Shown: one piece after another, positions 34,501 through 45,415 of the stretch
Position numbering within the stretch: the stretch's first letter is position 1
How the letters are laid out: every line of letters begins with the position of its first letter
Origin: Arachis hypogaea
Lineage: Eukaryota > Streptophyta > Magnoliopsida > Fabales > Fabaceae
Length of the DNA stretch: 64,000 nt
Direction of reading: 5' to 3'
Assembly (NCBI RefSeq): GCF_003086295.3
Contig: NC_092039.1
Span: 95,562,561-95,626,560 of the forward strand
The notes under the pieces: model-generated
Told to the model about the DNA's origin: nothing
Databases searched by the model: none
Seen by the model: only the letters and a program-made list of their open reading frames with translations
Program-made: the position numbers and the translations under genes

Positions 34501-37500
34501 TAACCACCATACAAAAAAATAACTGATAAAACAAATCAAAGTGGAGAGAAAAACATGTTTTCAACTTATTGCTGTATCAAAAATAACAAGATCCCTTAGA
34601 AAAATAAATATGCTTGGAATTTTAATCATATCTCAAATTAAGTTCTACAAAATAATTTGAAAATCTTTATTATGTTTAAAGGTGACAACTGACAAGCATC
34701 AAAGGAAGTACAAAACCTCATGAATAATAGAAAGAATACCTGCTTTCACACAAATCACACGATCAAGAATTTGCTTTGAACCTATAAGATGTGCCTCTGG
34801 GTCAAGAAGCCTCCACATTTCCAAAGCATAATCCCTTTCAGCCATTGTACAAACATACACTTCAAACCTCTTGCGTCCTTTTGCAGTTAAATAGCATCTC
34901 AAATCTTCCCATGCAGGGCGCAACCTCACAAGTACACTAGTATCACGAATCTATGTGAAGAACAAAGAAGAATTAAAATTGAAACATATTAAAAGGCTTC
35001 CAAACACAAATACACCAGTTAGGTGAATCTCATTGCTGAAAAACCTCTCCTATGGACAAAATCATATGAACAAGTAATGAGTTGCAGTGTTGCACTTAGT
35101 ACCATACATATTGGAGGAAGGAGAAGGAGAACTCTAAATTGATACAAAATTTATTTTTTTGAACATAATAAAAACTGGCAGTGAGTTAATTGATTCTTTG
35201 ATAGCTTAAGAAACCTGACTGTACACATTCATAAATAATGCAGTCACAAAAACACAAGAACCAACATCCAAAACCGCAGGGAATAGTGATTAACAATATT
35301 AAACATCAAGTCATTAACACAGACACCACATTAAACATTCTTCATCATCCATATTTCATATTCATAACATTGTTTTGTATATATTAGCCTTAAGTATGCT
35401 GTCTTACTTTGTATTAGAATAAAAAATACAATAAAAAATTTAAAAAGTAACAATAATAATTTTTATTTAATTGAACGTATAGAAATGCATCATTATTTTG
35501 TCATATGATGGAGATGGACATGTGTCAAAATGTTAGAAACTAATAGAGTAAGCTAGAAGGGGAGCCTTGGAGCAACGGTCGAGTTGTCTTCATGTGACCT
35601 CAAAGTTACAGGTTCAAGCCGTGAAAACAGCAACTAATGTTATTATCAGGTTAGGCTGCGTACGCGACCTTTTGGGTGCAGCCCATCCCTGGCCGCACCC
35701 CGCGTTAACGCGAGATGCTTCTGCACAAGACTGCCCCTTTTTTATTTTTAATACAGGTACATATGTAACTATAACAATTAATGTAGAATCCCTAGCCTGG
35801 CTTGCTGCCCAAGCCACTGACTGCAATAAGCACAAGAGTGTGCAATGTGTCATTTAGATCATTAAGACAAGAATATTCAGAGATCTCTCACTCGGTCACT
35901 CTTCTACCTACTCTCTCTGTTCCCCTCTACATTTCTGTTTCTCTCAGATTCCTATTAGACACAGCACCCAACTAGTATGTCTGTACTTCATTAATTAAAT
36001 CTTGCAGCGACCTTTATATTTCAAGCTACTTTATTTAACTCGAAGTTTCTATGTAACTCAAAGTTTCTATGCAACAAAAGCAATACAAAGCTGATTTTAC
36101 TTATGCAAGCCATCGCAAGGCAAATGAAGCTGCTATCATTAATACATGTCAATAAAACATACAAGCAAAAGAAAACAAATGGTGGAGACATAAATAAGAT
36201 TCTTGCTCATAATCGCCACTTAAAGTACTCATATGGAACAATCTGCCTCTACTCTCTTCTGTTATTTCATGTTCTCTGTATTTCTGATTCTCACATCTCT
36301 CCGTACCCCTCACAGTTCAGCTCCTTTTCTCAAATTATCTGAGGAAACTAAGATGCATAACTAGAACAGAAATTGAGATTTTATAGAAATAAACAAAATA
36401 TAATCTCTGTATATATCAAACAGTATCAGTTACGATTTCATAAGATTGATTTTCACATTTACCTTTATTTCATTATTATTTCCTTATTTGATTAGGATTA
36501 GGATTCCCCTATTACTATAAATAGGATCAGTGTCTTACCTCTTGTAGGTTATAACACCCCAACAAAATCATATATTCACTCTTCTCTCTCCTATCTAACA
36601 CCCACAATGTTAATATGGTATAAAAACCTATCCTATGGTTGTTGATGGGTCACCTACAAATATCTAGTCCTATAAAATTCATGCTCCAAATGTCCAGTCA
36701 TGGGCGTGAACACATCCTGCCCAGTGCTTCGGCCATAATAGCCTTTCTAAGGCAAGGCAAGGCAAGTTTCACCCCTCGATCTAGCTTATGGGGTAGAGTC
36801 AAACATAGCCTGATCAAATATACTGACTCTAACTATAGGGGTTGTTATGTGACTCAATCACTCAAACAAACAGGATGTGAGAACACAAGCACAAAGCATG
36901 ACTATCAAAATCACTGGTTCTATAAAGATTCACACAGATAACTTAACTGCTCCATCTGTCTCTATTGTCTTTTCAATAGGTTATATACATTCTTATTTCC
37001 CAATCAACTAAATTCCCAAAAATCAACAAATTATTGGTCAAACTTAACCTCCCTAAAAAAGCTTGCCAAATAATAAACCTCGAACTTAAACCCATTGGCT
37101 CAACAATTAGCACTCCCCATCCACTACTAGCTCTCAATAAAGTATAATGCAGCAAACTAAATTAACAATGACAAATAAAGGGGAAAACTTTTGCAAGTAA
37201 ACAAATATATTTTTTTATATTATACCTCAGGGTTGATGCGAGTGAGGACAATATTCTTTTCTGGCAACCTCACAATTGGTCGAATACGTTTCTCATGGTT
37301 CTCAGACAAGGCAGGCACCTCCTCCATCTGCACCTTGTAAACCCTCCCATTATCCATGACAGAATCATTCTCCGCATACTGCTTCAGCAGCAGGCGGTCC
37401 TCAAGGCATCGCTTGAGCTCTGCAGACATCCCCTGAACCTTCAATGGATCTGTCTCCCGCAAGAGCCACCCACGCAGGGCGTCAATCCTGTCCTCAAACG

Positions 37501-38220
37501 ACTTCATCGTGTTGGCAACTATAAGAGTCTCATCCAAATCAAACACGATCGCGAGGCACCTCATGTTCAGCATCCCCAAACACGCATTGTACAAACCTTT
37601 GGGGACGGCATAGCACCAGAAGCACGGGAACTTCTTCCTCTTACTTGGCATCGCCACCAGGTGAATCTCCTCCTCTCCGGCCAGCACCACCGCAGTCTGA
37701 ATCCACAATCAGCACAAAAACTAAATTAATTAAATCACAAATAGCATAGCTTCAAATTGCGAAGCACCTTACAATTACGCCAAAACTCAACCTCAAAAAT
37801 AGAAATCATAAGTAAACTCCCCCTAAAATAAAATCTAACTTATCGACTAATCAGAATCAGCTTTAAAATTGAAATCAAATGCGGCAATTGTCGCAGCGGC
37901 GGAGATTATAACCAAAGCATTAAATGATAGTAGTTTTTCTCTAGTACCATCAGTTCATAGAAGCAACTGGCATGAAGGTTGGTTAAGTGTGGCTGCTCCA
38001 CGGGGAGTGAGGACTCAAGCTTGCATCGAACGGCGAACGCGGAAATGGTTTGGAGCACCGAAAGCGGAGGGCAACGCTCGCTCTTCGGTGACATGTGGCG
38101 GATTCGAATCTCGTCGTTTGGGAACCGGAAATTCGGGAACGTTGGAACCGAAACGACGTCGAGTTCACCCAAACGCATGTCCGCGTTATAAACCTCGGTT
38201 CTGAACCCTAAACGGCTCAT
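28214..38220 (-). CDS. CPL2: RNA polymerase II CTD phosphatase-like protein, CPL2 type (15 exons)
   Basis: Spliced gene read by eye. Exons: 38220-37948, 37696-37226, 34950-34740, 34452-34295, 33616-33546, 33453-33348, 33216-33136, 32945-32804, 32719-32334, 32256-32199, 30634-30501, 30412-30359, 29770-29674, 29090-28930, 28294-28214. All introns are GT-AG, phases agree, and the total is 2484 bp (827 residues). The protein has an FCP/SCP-type phosphatase domain: DLDET at residues 144-148 (the nucleophile motif DxDxT) and IDD at 341-343. It also has a single double-stranded RNA-binding domain at about 677-749. The family dephosphorylates Ser5 of the Pol II CTD and modulates stress and miRNA-linked transcription in the nucleus. 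One dsRBD, no BRCT domain and the N-terminal FRFPNDEIR...SERCPPL block favour CPL2 over CPL1 (two dsRBDs) and CPL3/4 (BRCT). The start at 38220 was chosen because homology begins at MSRLGF; the upstream in-frame ATG at 38340 lacks it. The last exon is short and its end less certain. Confidence 0.9.
29674..30634 (-). CDS. CPL2: CPL2 exons 11-13: double-stranded RNA-binding domain
   Basis: Exon 11 (30634-30501), exon 12 (30412-30359) and exon 13 (29770-29674) together encode the dsRBD: helix 1 [14 protein letters not shown], beta strands VEFKSIVST and [10 protein letters not shown], then [20 protein letters not shown], where the [11 protein letters not shown] helix carries the usual RNA-contacting lysine region. 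Exon 11 has a TTTTTAGCAG acceptor, so either of two AGs could be used (start 30634 or 30631), adding or removing one alanine. C15 and G15 runs flank exons 11-12 in the introns. Confidence 0.88.
29981..29995 (+). repeat. G15 homopolymer in CPL2 intron 12
   Basis: Fifteen consecutive G on the plus strand (C15 in the pre-mRNA), following a GTGTGT tract and followed by GAGAGA. Confidence 0.97.
30729..30756 (+). repeat. C15-A13 homopolymers in CPL2 intron 10
   Basis: Fifteen C then thirteen A on the plus strand, so the pre-mRNA reads U13 G15. It lies about 95 nt upstream of the exon 11 acceptor. Confidence 0.97.
31537..31569 (+). repeat. (GA)n microsatellite in CPL2 intron 10
   Basis: About 16 GA units; the pre-mRNA reads (UC)n. 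Confidence 0.97.
33722..34010 (-). mobile_element. 5'-truncated L1-type LINE end in CPL2 intron 4
   Basis: On the minus strand the sequence reads like the C-terminal zinc-binding part of a plant L1 reverse transcriptase (phrases equivalent to [17 protein letters not shown], preceded by LERHA-like codons) and ends in an A-run, seen on the plus strand as T13 at 33724-33737. Frame breaks are present. It has the same orientation as the host gene. Confidence 0.6.
34295..34950 (-). CDS. CPL2: CPL2 exons 3 and 4: rest of the phosphatase domain
   Basis: Exon 3 (34950-34740) encodes [18 protein letters not shown] and the [19 protein letters not shown] core. Exon 4 (34452-34295) encodes the conserved MVIDDR loop (residues 342-343 are the metal-binding Asp pair of the fold) and [10 protein letters not shown]. 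They join in phase 1 across a 287-bp intron. Without splicing, exon 4 reads through into intron sequence and stops soon after. Confidence 0.9.
35559..35743 (+). mobile_element. AU-like tRNA-derived SINE in CPL2 intron 2
   Basis: It starts GGGGAGCCTTGGAGCAACGG (A-box side), has a B box GGTTCAAGCCG at about 35612, then AGGCTGCGTACGCGACC and CCGCACCCCGCG motifs, and ends in CTGCCCC plus a T-run. This architecture matches the widespread plant AU SINE family. It is in opposite orientation to the gene. An ORF across it is meaningless. Confidence 0.85.
36400..36650 (+). mobile_element. Copia LTR end remnant in CPL2 intron 2
   Basis: There is a CTATAAATAGG TATA-like motif at about 36516, then a pyrimidine-rich stretch and, at about 36614, ATATGGTATAAAA, resembling the TGGTATCAGAGC primer-binding site that follows copia LTRs. 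No coding sequence follows. This is a weak assignment from motif order only. Confidence 0.4.
37226..37696 (-). CDS. CPL2: CPL2 exon 2: catalytic DxDxT exon
   Basis: This is the longest coding exon (157 codons, phase 0 at both ends). It encodes [11 protein letters not shown], then the strand and nucleophile loop [21 protein letters not shown], then the helical insert up to [18 protein letters not shown]. In FCP/SCP phosphatases the first Asp of DLDET forms the phospho-aspartate and the second acts as general acid; both are present. The acceptor is TTCAG at 37697 and the donor GTATAATA at 37225. Confidence 0.92.
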
Positions 38221-38487
38221 TTTCCTATTCTGCTCTATGTAACTATGTTGCTGAGTTTTAATTTTTCCAGAGGCAAAAGAAACGACGACACGATGATGAA
38301 AAACGGCAACGGCGTGAGGAATACGATAATGTTCAGACAATGAGAGTGTCGTTTAGAGTTGCAGACGGCATTTTCCGGTGTCGTTTTAAGCTTCTTCTCA
38401 TGTCGCCCGCTGGCGCGCACTCTCCCTCTGTCCCTCTCTTAGTCTGTTTTACAGTCTCGGAGGTCGTAGCTCCTTTTTTTCTTTCCC

Positions 38488-38539
<52 letters not shown>

Positions 38540-38650
38540 TATGTTTCTCGTTTGTTTTTTCTCTCTCTACCAAGCCTACGATTTTGAAAGTATGACAGCG
38601 CTTCGATATTTATAGGGGAACGGTGGGGGGTTTCAGTTGTACAGGAAACA
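38221..38650 (-). promoter_or_regulatory. CPL2 5' flank with (GA)n tract
   Basis: Upstream of the start codon on the minus strand. A (CT)n tract at 38495-38537 on the plus strand is (GA)n in the direction of transcription, about 275-317 bp before the ATG. GA/CT tracts near plant transcription starts often bind BBR/BPC proteins. No clear TATA box was pinned down. Confidence 0.5.
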
Positions 38651-39344
38651 TGGGTGTTGGGTAAATTACTAGCGTGCCCCTAGCTTGTGCTCTTGGGACT
38701 TGGGAGATGCTAAGGTTACGCAGGTGGGAGGGATTACGATATTATTTTGGACACGGTGGCTTAGCATCCGCCTTTGATTAATAATATACGAGCCTATCAA
38801 TGGTGCTTATGCTCAGCTCAACATGCGTGTTGTTTTGATTTTCTAATGAGAAAGTGGGTGAGTGAGCTTTTTACTCGTTGCTTAAATGATACCAAGAGAA
38901 GTCACCAAAAAAAAATGATACCAAGAGAGATGTGGTGCGTTTTAAGATAGTATGGAGATAATTTTAAAATAGAGGGTCTGATTTGTATTTTAAATATTTT
39001 AAAAATTAAAGTTTATAAATTAGAAAATCAGTTTATGTAAGTTTACAAATCCAAAGATCGGTTTTGTGGAAGTTCAGAAATCAGATGATTAATTTTGTAT
39101 TTTAAAAATTTTTAAAAATTAAAATTCACAAATCAAAGAGTTACATTTATGTAAATTCACAAATTAGAGAATTAATTTTATGTTTTAAAAATTTTAAAAA
39201 GTTAAATTTTTTAAATCGGAGAATTAGATTTGTAATTTTCATATAAAATAACACATCAAATTTTACACATTTTTTAAAAATATTACTATGAATGCAAATC
39301 AAAATTAAAATGCGAAAAATAAAGAGTAAAGATTTTGTAGGGGT
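38651..39344. other. AT-rich intergenic DNA with diverged tandem repeats
   Basis: At about 38995-39240 roughly 110-bp units repeat about twice, with phrases such as ATTTTAAAAATTAAA, GTTCACAAATCAGA and GAATTAATTTTATG. No gene is seen. Confidence 0.5.
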
Positions 39345-39800
39345 ATAAGCTATGATGCACGGATATTACATTACATGTGATATGGACACGCGAATTTTAA
39401 AATTTTATAAGACATAGGGATACACGTACATATTAAATATAAAGTATTTTTTTAGATAAACTGTAATGATATTTTGATATTTTAATGATATTAAAATATA
39501 AATTAATTTTTTAATTATTTTTAATATTTTATTTTAATTATATAAAATATTTAAAAATATTTTTTTGTTTTAATAAATAATAATATATATTATTTCTAAA
39601 TTTATTTTAAAAATACATGTCAAGAATAAGATTAGATAAATTGACACGTGATAGTATTTAGACGTGTCTAAACGTGTTTGAAAAAAATTTTTTATTAAAA
39701 TATGATTGGACACAATAAATATGTATATTGATGAGGATCGTATCCGAAATATATCTAACACGCAAACACAACTCAAGTAAAGTATCTATGCTTTGTAGGT
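39345..39800. mobile_element. Possible MITE
   Basis: The left end (AAGCTATGATGCACGGATA) and the reverse complement of the right end (CTACAAAGCATAGATACTTT) are loosely inverted, and the interior is AT-rich and non-coding. Tentative. Confidence 0.35.
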
Positions 39801-40647
39801 AATAAGTTAAGAAACATTAATTATGCTTATTAACTATAAACTTTTTGCTATTTAAAATGTATTTGATCCACATAATTAATGCTATTATCTCTAATTTTTT
39901 TTAGCAAATCTATTATTTATTTCTCATATTATATAAAAATATCAAAATAATATATATCTATTTATTTATATCATATAAAATTTAAAATTAACATATATAA
40001 AATGAACTTATATCATATTATTTTTTGTATATATCTATGTCACGTCAATAATTTTACACACATGATAATTTGTAATATAAAAAATAATTAAATTTTTATA
40101 TAGTATTAATATGTCATTTATTATCAATCATTACAAAATTTAAATGACATTAAATAAAATTTTAAATTTTTTAATCAATTAAATTTAATACATATCATTA
40201 TTCACTTAAATTAAAAATAATAGTTAAATATAATTATTAGTATTTTTTATATTTTATTTTTGTTGAATAATGATGTTGAATCATATACAAATTGTCAGTT
40301 GAATATTTCATATAATATTTTTTACAAATTAACTTTCATTTTAACATTAATATACAAATCATCTAATTTATTTCTAAATAATATAACATTTTAAATCTAT
40401 ACTATATAATATAATTAATTTAACTTATCACACATTGGATAGATCTTAATCTAATTAAACTTAGTTTTGTAGCAATATAGAGAAAAGAGTCTATTTATAT
40501 AACCATATTTAAATTGTCATAATAAATAAAATCGATATATATGCAGCCAACCTATTATTAATTTCATAATTTTTTATATTAAATTCTTCAATTATATAAA
40601 AATAATTATATTATAGAAGATGTTACTTCATATTAAGAGTTTAGTTC
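39801..40647. other. AT-rich intergenic DNA
   Basis: Very AT-rich with no gene-like ORF. It ends at the target site AGTTC (40643-40647) of the next element. Confidence 0.6.
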
Positions 40648-41067
40648 TGTCCGGTAGTCGGTTGCCGGACAGGTCGGGTGGTGGATGAAGAGGGTGAGAA
40701 CGCCTCGATCGCGGTTGTACTGGGTTCGGATTTACCGTGCAGTCGAGCTCCCGTTATGAAAGGAAAGAGGGGGTGCCACCTGCAAAGACACTCCGACGCC
40801 CTAGTCAGATAGTGTGCAGGCGGGGAAAATGATAGGAGGAAAGATGACGTACCTTGAGGGAAGGGCAGGTCCTTCCCCATTTATACCGTGTCAGAGGTGG
40901 GCCCCCAAAGACAGGCCCACTTTCCTCGAAGCATCCTTACAGCTGCTGTGGAGAGCTGTCAAGGACGCGTGTCCGGGTCGCATAGTGGATCACACATGGC
41001 CGACCGATCGGGTCGGGTATTCAATGGGTCGGGTAGACCCGCGAGTCGCCTGGGCCGGGCCGTAACA
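40648..41067 (-). repeat. 3' LTR of the outer gypsy element (420 bp)
   Basis: TGTCCGGTAG...CCGTAACA, nearly identical to 57729-58149. It contains the CCTGCAAAGACACTCCGA box at 40780-40797 shared with the gypsy LTR at 22.8 kb. The adjoining minus-strand sequence GTGGGGGCAC (41068-41077) is the likely polypurine tract. Confidence 0.95.
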
Positions 41068-41673
41068 GTGCCCCCACGCGCCAGTGGTAGTCGTGGGAAC
41101 TATCAATGGCGTGTCGTCTCGCGTTTCGTTTGTTCTCGTCAGGTCGGCCGCTCGTGGGAAGAATATGCCCCCAACGCGCGTGTCCCTTGGTTGCGTAAGC
41201 AACCGTTTCATCGCATCGTTCCTTGCGCCGAGCATTGAATGCTCATAATGGGGTGAAAAAACCCTGTTTGCAAAGACTATTCTGCCCCCAGGTTTTTCGC
41301 GCTTCCTGGGAGGCAGTTTTTAAACAGTCAGTTTTATGCTTCTGCATTTCTTCATACTTCCCATTTCTTCCTTTTTCTTGCTACAAAATTTCAGAACGTC
41401 GTTGTGGTGCCCTCGCACATCCCCCCTGCATCCTTCCATACTTGCGATTTCATCCTCCTTCCACCAAATCAGGTAATTCTTGAATTCTTTTCTTTTGTGC
41501 TTCGTTCTTGCATGCTTGTTGCTTGGTTTTTGTTGTTGTTTGTGTAGCCTTTCGATGGTGGTTAGATGTGTTAGGGGGGTATCATTCCAGGGTAGGTTTT
41601 TCCTGAACTTTTTTACGTTTTAATTGTGTTTAGCCTTAGTTGGGGAGTAGTGGGGGTAGTGTCTGTATTTGGC
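41068..41673. other. Polypurine tract and non-coding region next to the 3' LTR
   Basis: GTGGGGGCAC on the minus strand directly precedes the LTR. The rest probably contains the promoter and 5' UTR of the antisense gene, which begins around 41674. No TATA box is claimed. Confidence 0.5.
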
Positions 41674-41868
41674 ATGAGCAACCGATCTCTTAGACTGACT
41701 GGATGGTCCCCCCATGTAGGTATGGCTCGCACGACCTCCCGGGCTTCCCCTTCTCCCGCGGCGTATGATCCCTACGCTTGGGTCGTTTCCGATGTGAAAG
41801 ACTCGCCTAACCAAATGGGTGAGGAGGAGCTCACCGAGTTCCGACAAGCCGAGTACTTGTGCGGAGGG
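41674..41868 (+). pseudogene. Antisense gene of the outer element, first part (interrupted)
   Basis: A plus-strand ORF, opposite to gag-pol, with methionines at 41674 and 41722. It encodes a Ser/Pro/Arg segment followed by YDPYAWVVSDV and GEEELTEFRQAEYLCG. At 41868 the inner retrotransposon is inserted. The reading frame stays open across the insertion point: the codon phase at 41868 agrees with the phase from 50211 once one TSD copy is discounted. So the gene was intact here before the insertion. Confidence 0.7.
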
Positions 41869-43465
41869 TGGTGGACGAAATTGTGATCACATCAATATAG
41901 CATCAATATATTTATTGTAGGATTGTGGAACTTAGGATTTTTGGTATGAGTGGGCACAATTCCGTTCAACTGACCAGCAAGTGTACTGGGTCGTCCAAGT
42001 AATACCTTACGTGAGTAAGGGTCGAATCCACAGAGATTATTGGTTTGAAGCAATCAAGATTTATTTTATTGATCTTAGTCAGGATGTTAATAGGATTATT
42101 TGGATTAAAAGTGAAATTATTGGAATTGATAAAAGAGGGAACAATGTTACTTTGATTTGCAGCACTAGGAAATATGTTGGAGTTTTGGAGATGCTTTGTC
42201 CTCTGATTTCAACTCTTCCTTGAGATCTTCTTCTCACACGCAGGTTCCTTCCATGGCAAGCTCTATGTAGGGTGTCACCGTTGTCAATGGCTACTTCCCA
42301 TCCTCGCAGTGAAAACTATGCACGCACTCTGTCACAGTACGGCTAATCACCGGTTGGTTCCCGCTCCTACTGGAATAGAATCACTCTTTTGCGTCTGTCA
42401 CTAACGCCCAGCAGGTTAAAGTTTGAAGCACGTCACAGTCATTCAATCCCGGAATCCTACTCGGAATACCACAGACAAGGTTTAGACTTTCCGGATTCTC
42501 ATGAATGCTGCCATCAATCCGGCTTATACCACGAAGATTCTGTTGGGGAATCTAAGAGATATTCATTCAATCTGGTGTAGAACGGATGTGGTTGTCAGGC
42601 ACACGTTCATGGGTTGAGGAAGGTGATGAGTGTCACGGATCATCACCTTCTCCACAGTTAAGCGCAAATAAACATCTTAGATAAGAACAAGCGTGTTTGA
42701 ATGGAAAACAAAGGAATTGTATTAAATCATCGAGACGCTGCAGAGCTCCTCACCCCCAACAATGGAGTTTAGAGACTCATGCCGTCACAAAGTATGTAAT
42801 TCATATCTGAAAATGTCATGAGGTACAAGAAATGTCTGTAAAAGTTGTTTAAATAGTAAACTAGTAACCTAGGTTTACAGAAAATGAATAAACTAAGATA
42901 ATTGGTGCAGAAATCCACTTCTGGGGCCCACTTGGTGTGTGCTGGGGCTGAGACTAAAGCTTTCCATGTGCAAAGGCCTTTCTTGGCGTCAAACTTCAGG
43001 TTATGACGTGTTTTGGGCGTTCAACTCCGGATAATGACGTTTTTCTGGCGTTTAACTCTAGACAGCAGCATGAACTTGGCGTTTAACGCCAAGTTACGTC
43101 GTCTATCCTCGCGCAAAGTATGGACTATTATATATTGCTGGAAAGCCCTGGATGTCTACTTTCCAACGCCGTTGAGAGCGAGCCAATTGGACTCCTGTAG
43201 CTCCAGAAAATCCATTTCGAGTGCAGGGAGGTCAGGATCCAACAGCATCAGCAGTCCTTTTTCAGCCTAAGTCAGATTTTTGCTCAGCTCCCTCAATTTC
43301 AGCCAGAAAATACCTGAAATCATAGAAAAACACACAAACTCATAGTAAAGTCCAGAAATATGATTTTTGCCTAAAAACTAATAATATTCTACTAAAAACT
43401 AACTGAAACATGCTAAAATCTACATGAAATTACCCCCAAAAAGCGTATAAAATATCCGCTCATCA
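41869..43465 (-). repeat. 3' LTR of the inner element (family A)
   Basis: TGGTGGACG...CTCATCA in plus. It contains the phased palindrome cluster (42985-43095). The ORFs at 41981, 42389 and 43013 recur in the other LTR and are not genes. Confidence 0.97.
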
Positions 43466-45415
43466 CAACACCAAACTTAAACTGTTGCTTGTCCTCAAGC
43501 AACTAGATGAATAAAATAGGTTCTAACAGAAATAAAGAAGTAATAATATTCTCAAGTTTTAACTGAAGCTCAAATTCTTATTAGATGAGCGGGGCTTGTA
43601 GCTTTTTGTCTCTGAACAGTTTTGGCATCTCCCTGTATCTTTAAATTTTCAAAATGATTGGCATCCTTAGGAACTCAGAATTCAGATAGTATTATTGACT
43701 CTCCTAGTGTAGTTTGTTGATTCTTGAACACAGTTATTTTATGAGTCTTGGCTGTGGCCCTAAGCACTTTGTCTTCCAGTATTACCACCGGATACATAAA
43801 TGCCACAGACACATAACTGGGTGAACCTTTTCAGATTATGACTCAGCTTTGCTAGAGTCCCCAGTCAGTGGTGTCCAGAGCTCTTAAGCACACTCTTTTG
43901 CTTTGGATCACGACTTTAACCACTCAGTCTCAAGTTTTTCACTTGGACCTTCATGACACAAGCACATGGTTAGGGACAGCTTGGTTTAGCCGCTTAGGCC
44001 TGGATTTTTATTTCCTTGGGCCCTCCTATCCATTGATGCTCAAAGCCTTGGATCCTTTTTATTCTTGGCTAGTGCCCATGGCTTGTGAATATTGTGTTTT
44101 TTTTTTTTTTTTGAACTGCTTTTTCTTGCTTCAAGAATCAATTTTATGATTTTTCAGATCATCAATAATATTTTTTGTGTTCCTCATCCTTTCAGGAGCC
44201 AATATTCATCAAATTCAAAGTACATATTATGCACTGTTCAAGCATTCATTCAGAGAACAAAAAGTATTGCCACCACATATAATTAATTATAATTTTATTT
44301 ATTAAGAACTCGAAAAATATAAATTACTTCTTTATTCTAAAAGAAAATCTACTACTTTATTCATGCCTAATGATGATGAGAAAAATAAATTATAGCTTAA
44401 TTGGAAATAAAATCAAAATAGACATCCTAATTACTACTAAATATCTTCTAAGGTCAATTTCTAAAATAATACTATCACAGAGTTAAAGCTGGAATTAGAA
44501 CTTAACAACCTGTATTTTGGGAAGTGGATGTTCCTCTAGTCTGTGGGGTGCCTTCAAGAATTAATTTCTGACGCTCCAGCTCCCTTAAGTTCACATCCTT
44601 GCTCTTCCTGTTCTCTTAGGTGCCATGGTCTTAATGAGTTTTAGCTCAGTGATCATGGCAAATCACACCAAACTTAGAGGTTTGCTTGTCCTCAAGCAAA
44701 AGAAAGGAAAGGAGAGGAGTAGAAGGAAAGGCATTGTCAAATAAAGATAAGATGAGTTGAAAAAGATTTGAAAAAGATTTTAAAAAGATCATTGAGTTTT
44801 TAAAACAAACTTAAAAGAGTTTGATTGGATTGAAAATTAATTTGTTTTTATGGATTAAGATACATGTGATAATTTTTGAAAAAGGGATTTTAGAAATTAG
44901 GATTTTTAGAACACTAATTTGATTTGAGGGATGATAATTTGAAACATGTTTATGCAAGAAAACATGAATTGAAACATAAAAAATTAGAAAATTTGTAAAG
45001 AGAGACGAATTTTACCTCCTCCCCACCATCCTGGCGTTAAACGCCCAGGATGCTAGCAAACTGGCGTTAAACGCCCAGAAGGTGCATCTTTCTGGCGTTT
45101 AACGCCCAGAAGATGCTCCTTTCTGGCGTTTAACGCCCAGATGGCTACCCTTACTGGCGTTAAACGCCCAGTGGGAGCTTCTTTTGGGCGTTTAACGCCC
45201 AAAGTATTTCTTACTGGCTTTTTCATGCCAGTGAGCTTCCAAATTTCCCTGTAACTCTGTGACTTCAACCAATTGCTATTTCACCTTTTGAAGATACTTG
45301 GACTCAAACCTGTAAAGAAATAATTAATTAATTAATACGAATAAAATTAAATTTTGTGATTGGCTGGGTTGCCTCCCAGCAAGCGCTTCTTTAATGTCAT
45401 TAGCTGGACTGAGTT
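43466..45415 (-). other. 3' untranslated region of the inner element
   Basis: Non-coding. It has AAGTTTGGTG (minus) at 43478-43469 next to the LTR as probable polypurine-tract context and again at 44675-44666. Each is followed by a TTGCTTGTCCTCAAGCAA hairpin (43485-43502, 44682-44699). A palindrome array lies at 45031-45232. T-runs at 44099-44112. Confidence 0.75.
45031..45232. repeat. Array of seven 18-bp palindromes at about 31-bp spacing
   Basis: Units of the form CTGGCGTTTAACGCCCAG start at 45031, 45061, 45092, 45123, 45154 and 45185, with a decayed seventh at about 45214. GGCG positions are 45033, 45063, 45094, 45125, 45156, 45187, 45216. Spacers of about 13 bp are unrelated in sequence. 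Confidence 0.95.

Noticed and set aside
35559..35640. A tRNA gene
   Set aside because: The A and B box-like sequences belong to a SINE; no cloverleaf with anticodon arm could be drawn.
35567..35857. ORFs on both strands at the SINE
   Set aside because: They overlap a tRNA-derived SINE with clear 5' motif, B box and T-rich end; no protein similarity.
37295..37729. Plus-strand ORF of 144 codons
   Set aside because: It is antisense to the conserved catalytic exon 2 of CPL2.
38340..38615. Plus-strand ORF upstream of CPL2
   Set aside because: It reads through the (CT)n tract of the CPL2 5' flank; the long Ser-Leu run is microsatellite translation.
41981..43270. Plus-strand ORFs in the LTRs (also at 48721-50010)
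   Set aside because: They recur in both LTR copies, run against the element's orientation and have no domain.
45031..45232. CRISPR-like array (18-bp repeats, 13-bp spacers)
   Set aside because: Plant nuclear DNA, spacers too short, repeats are full palindromes, and the same motif is phased in LTRs and in gag.
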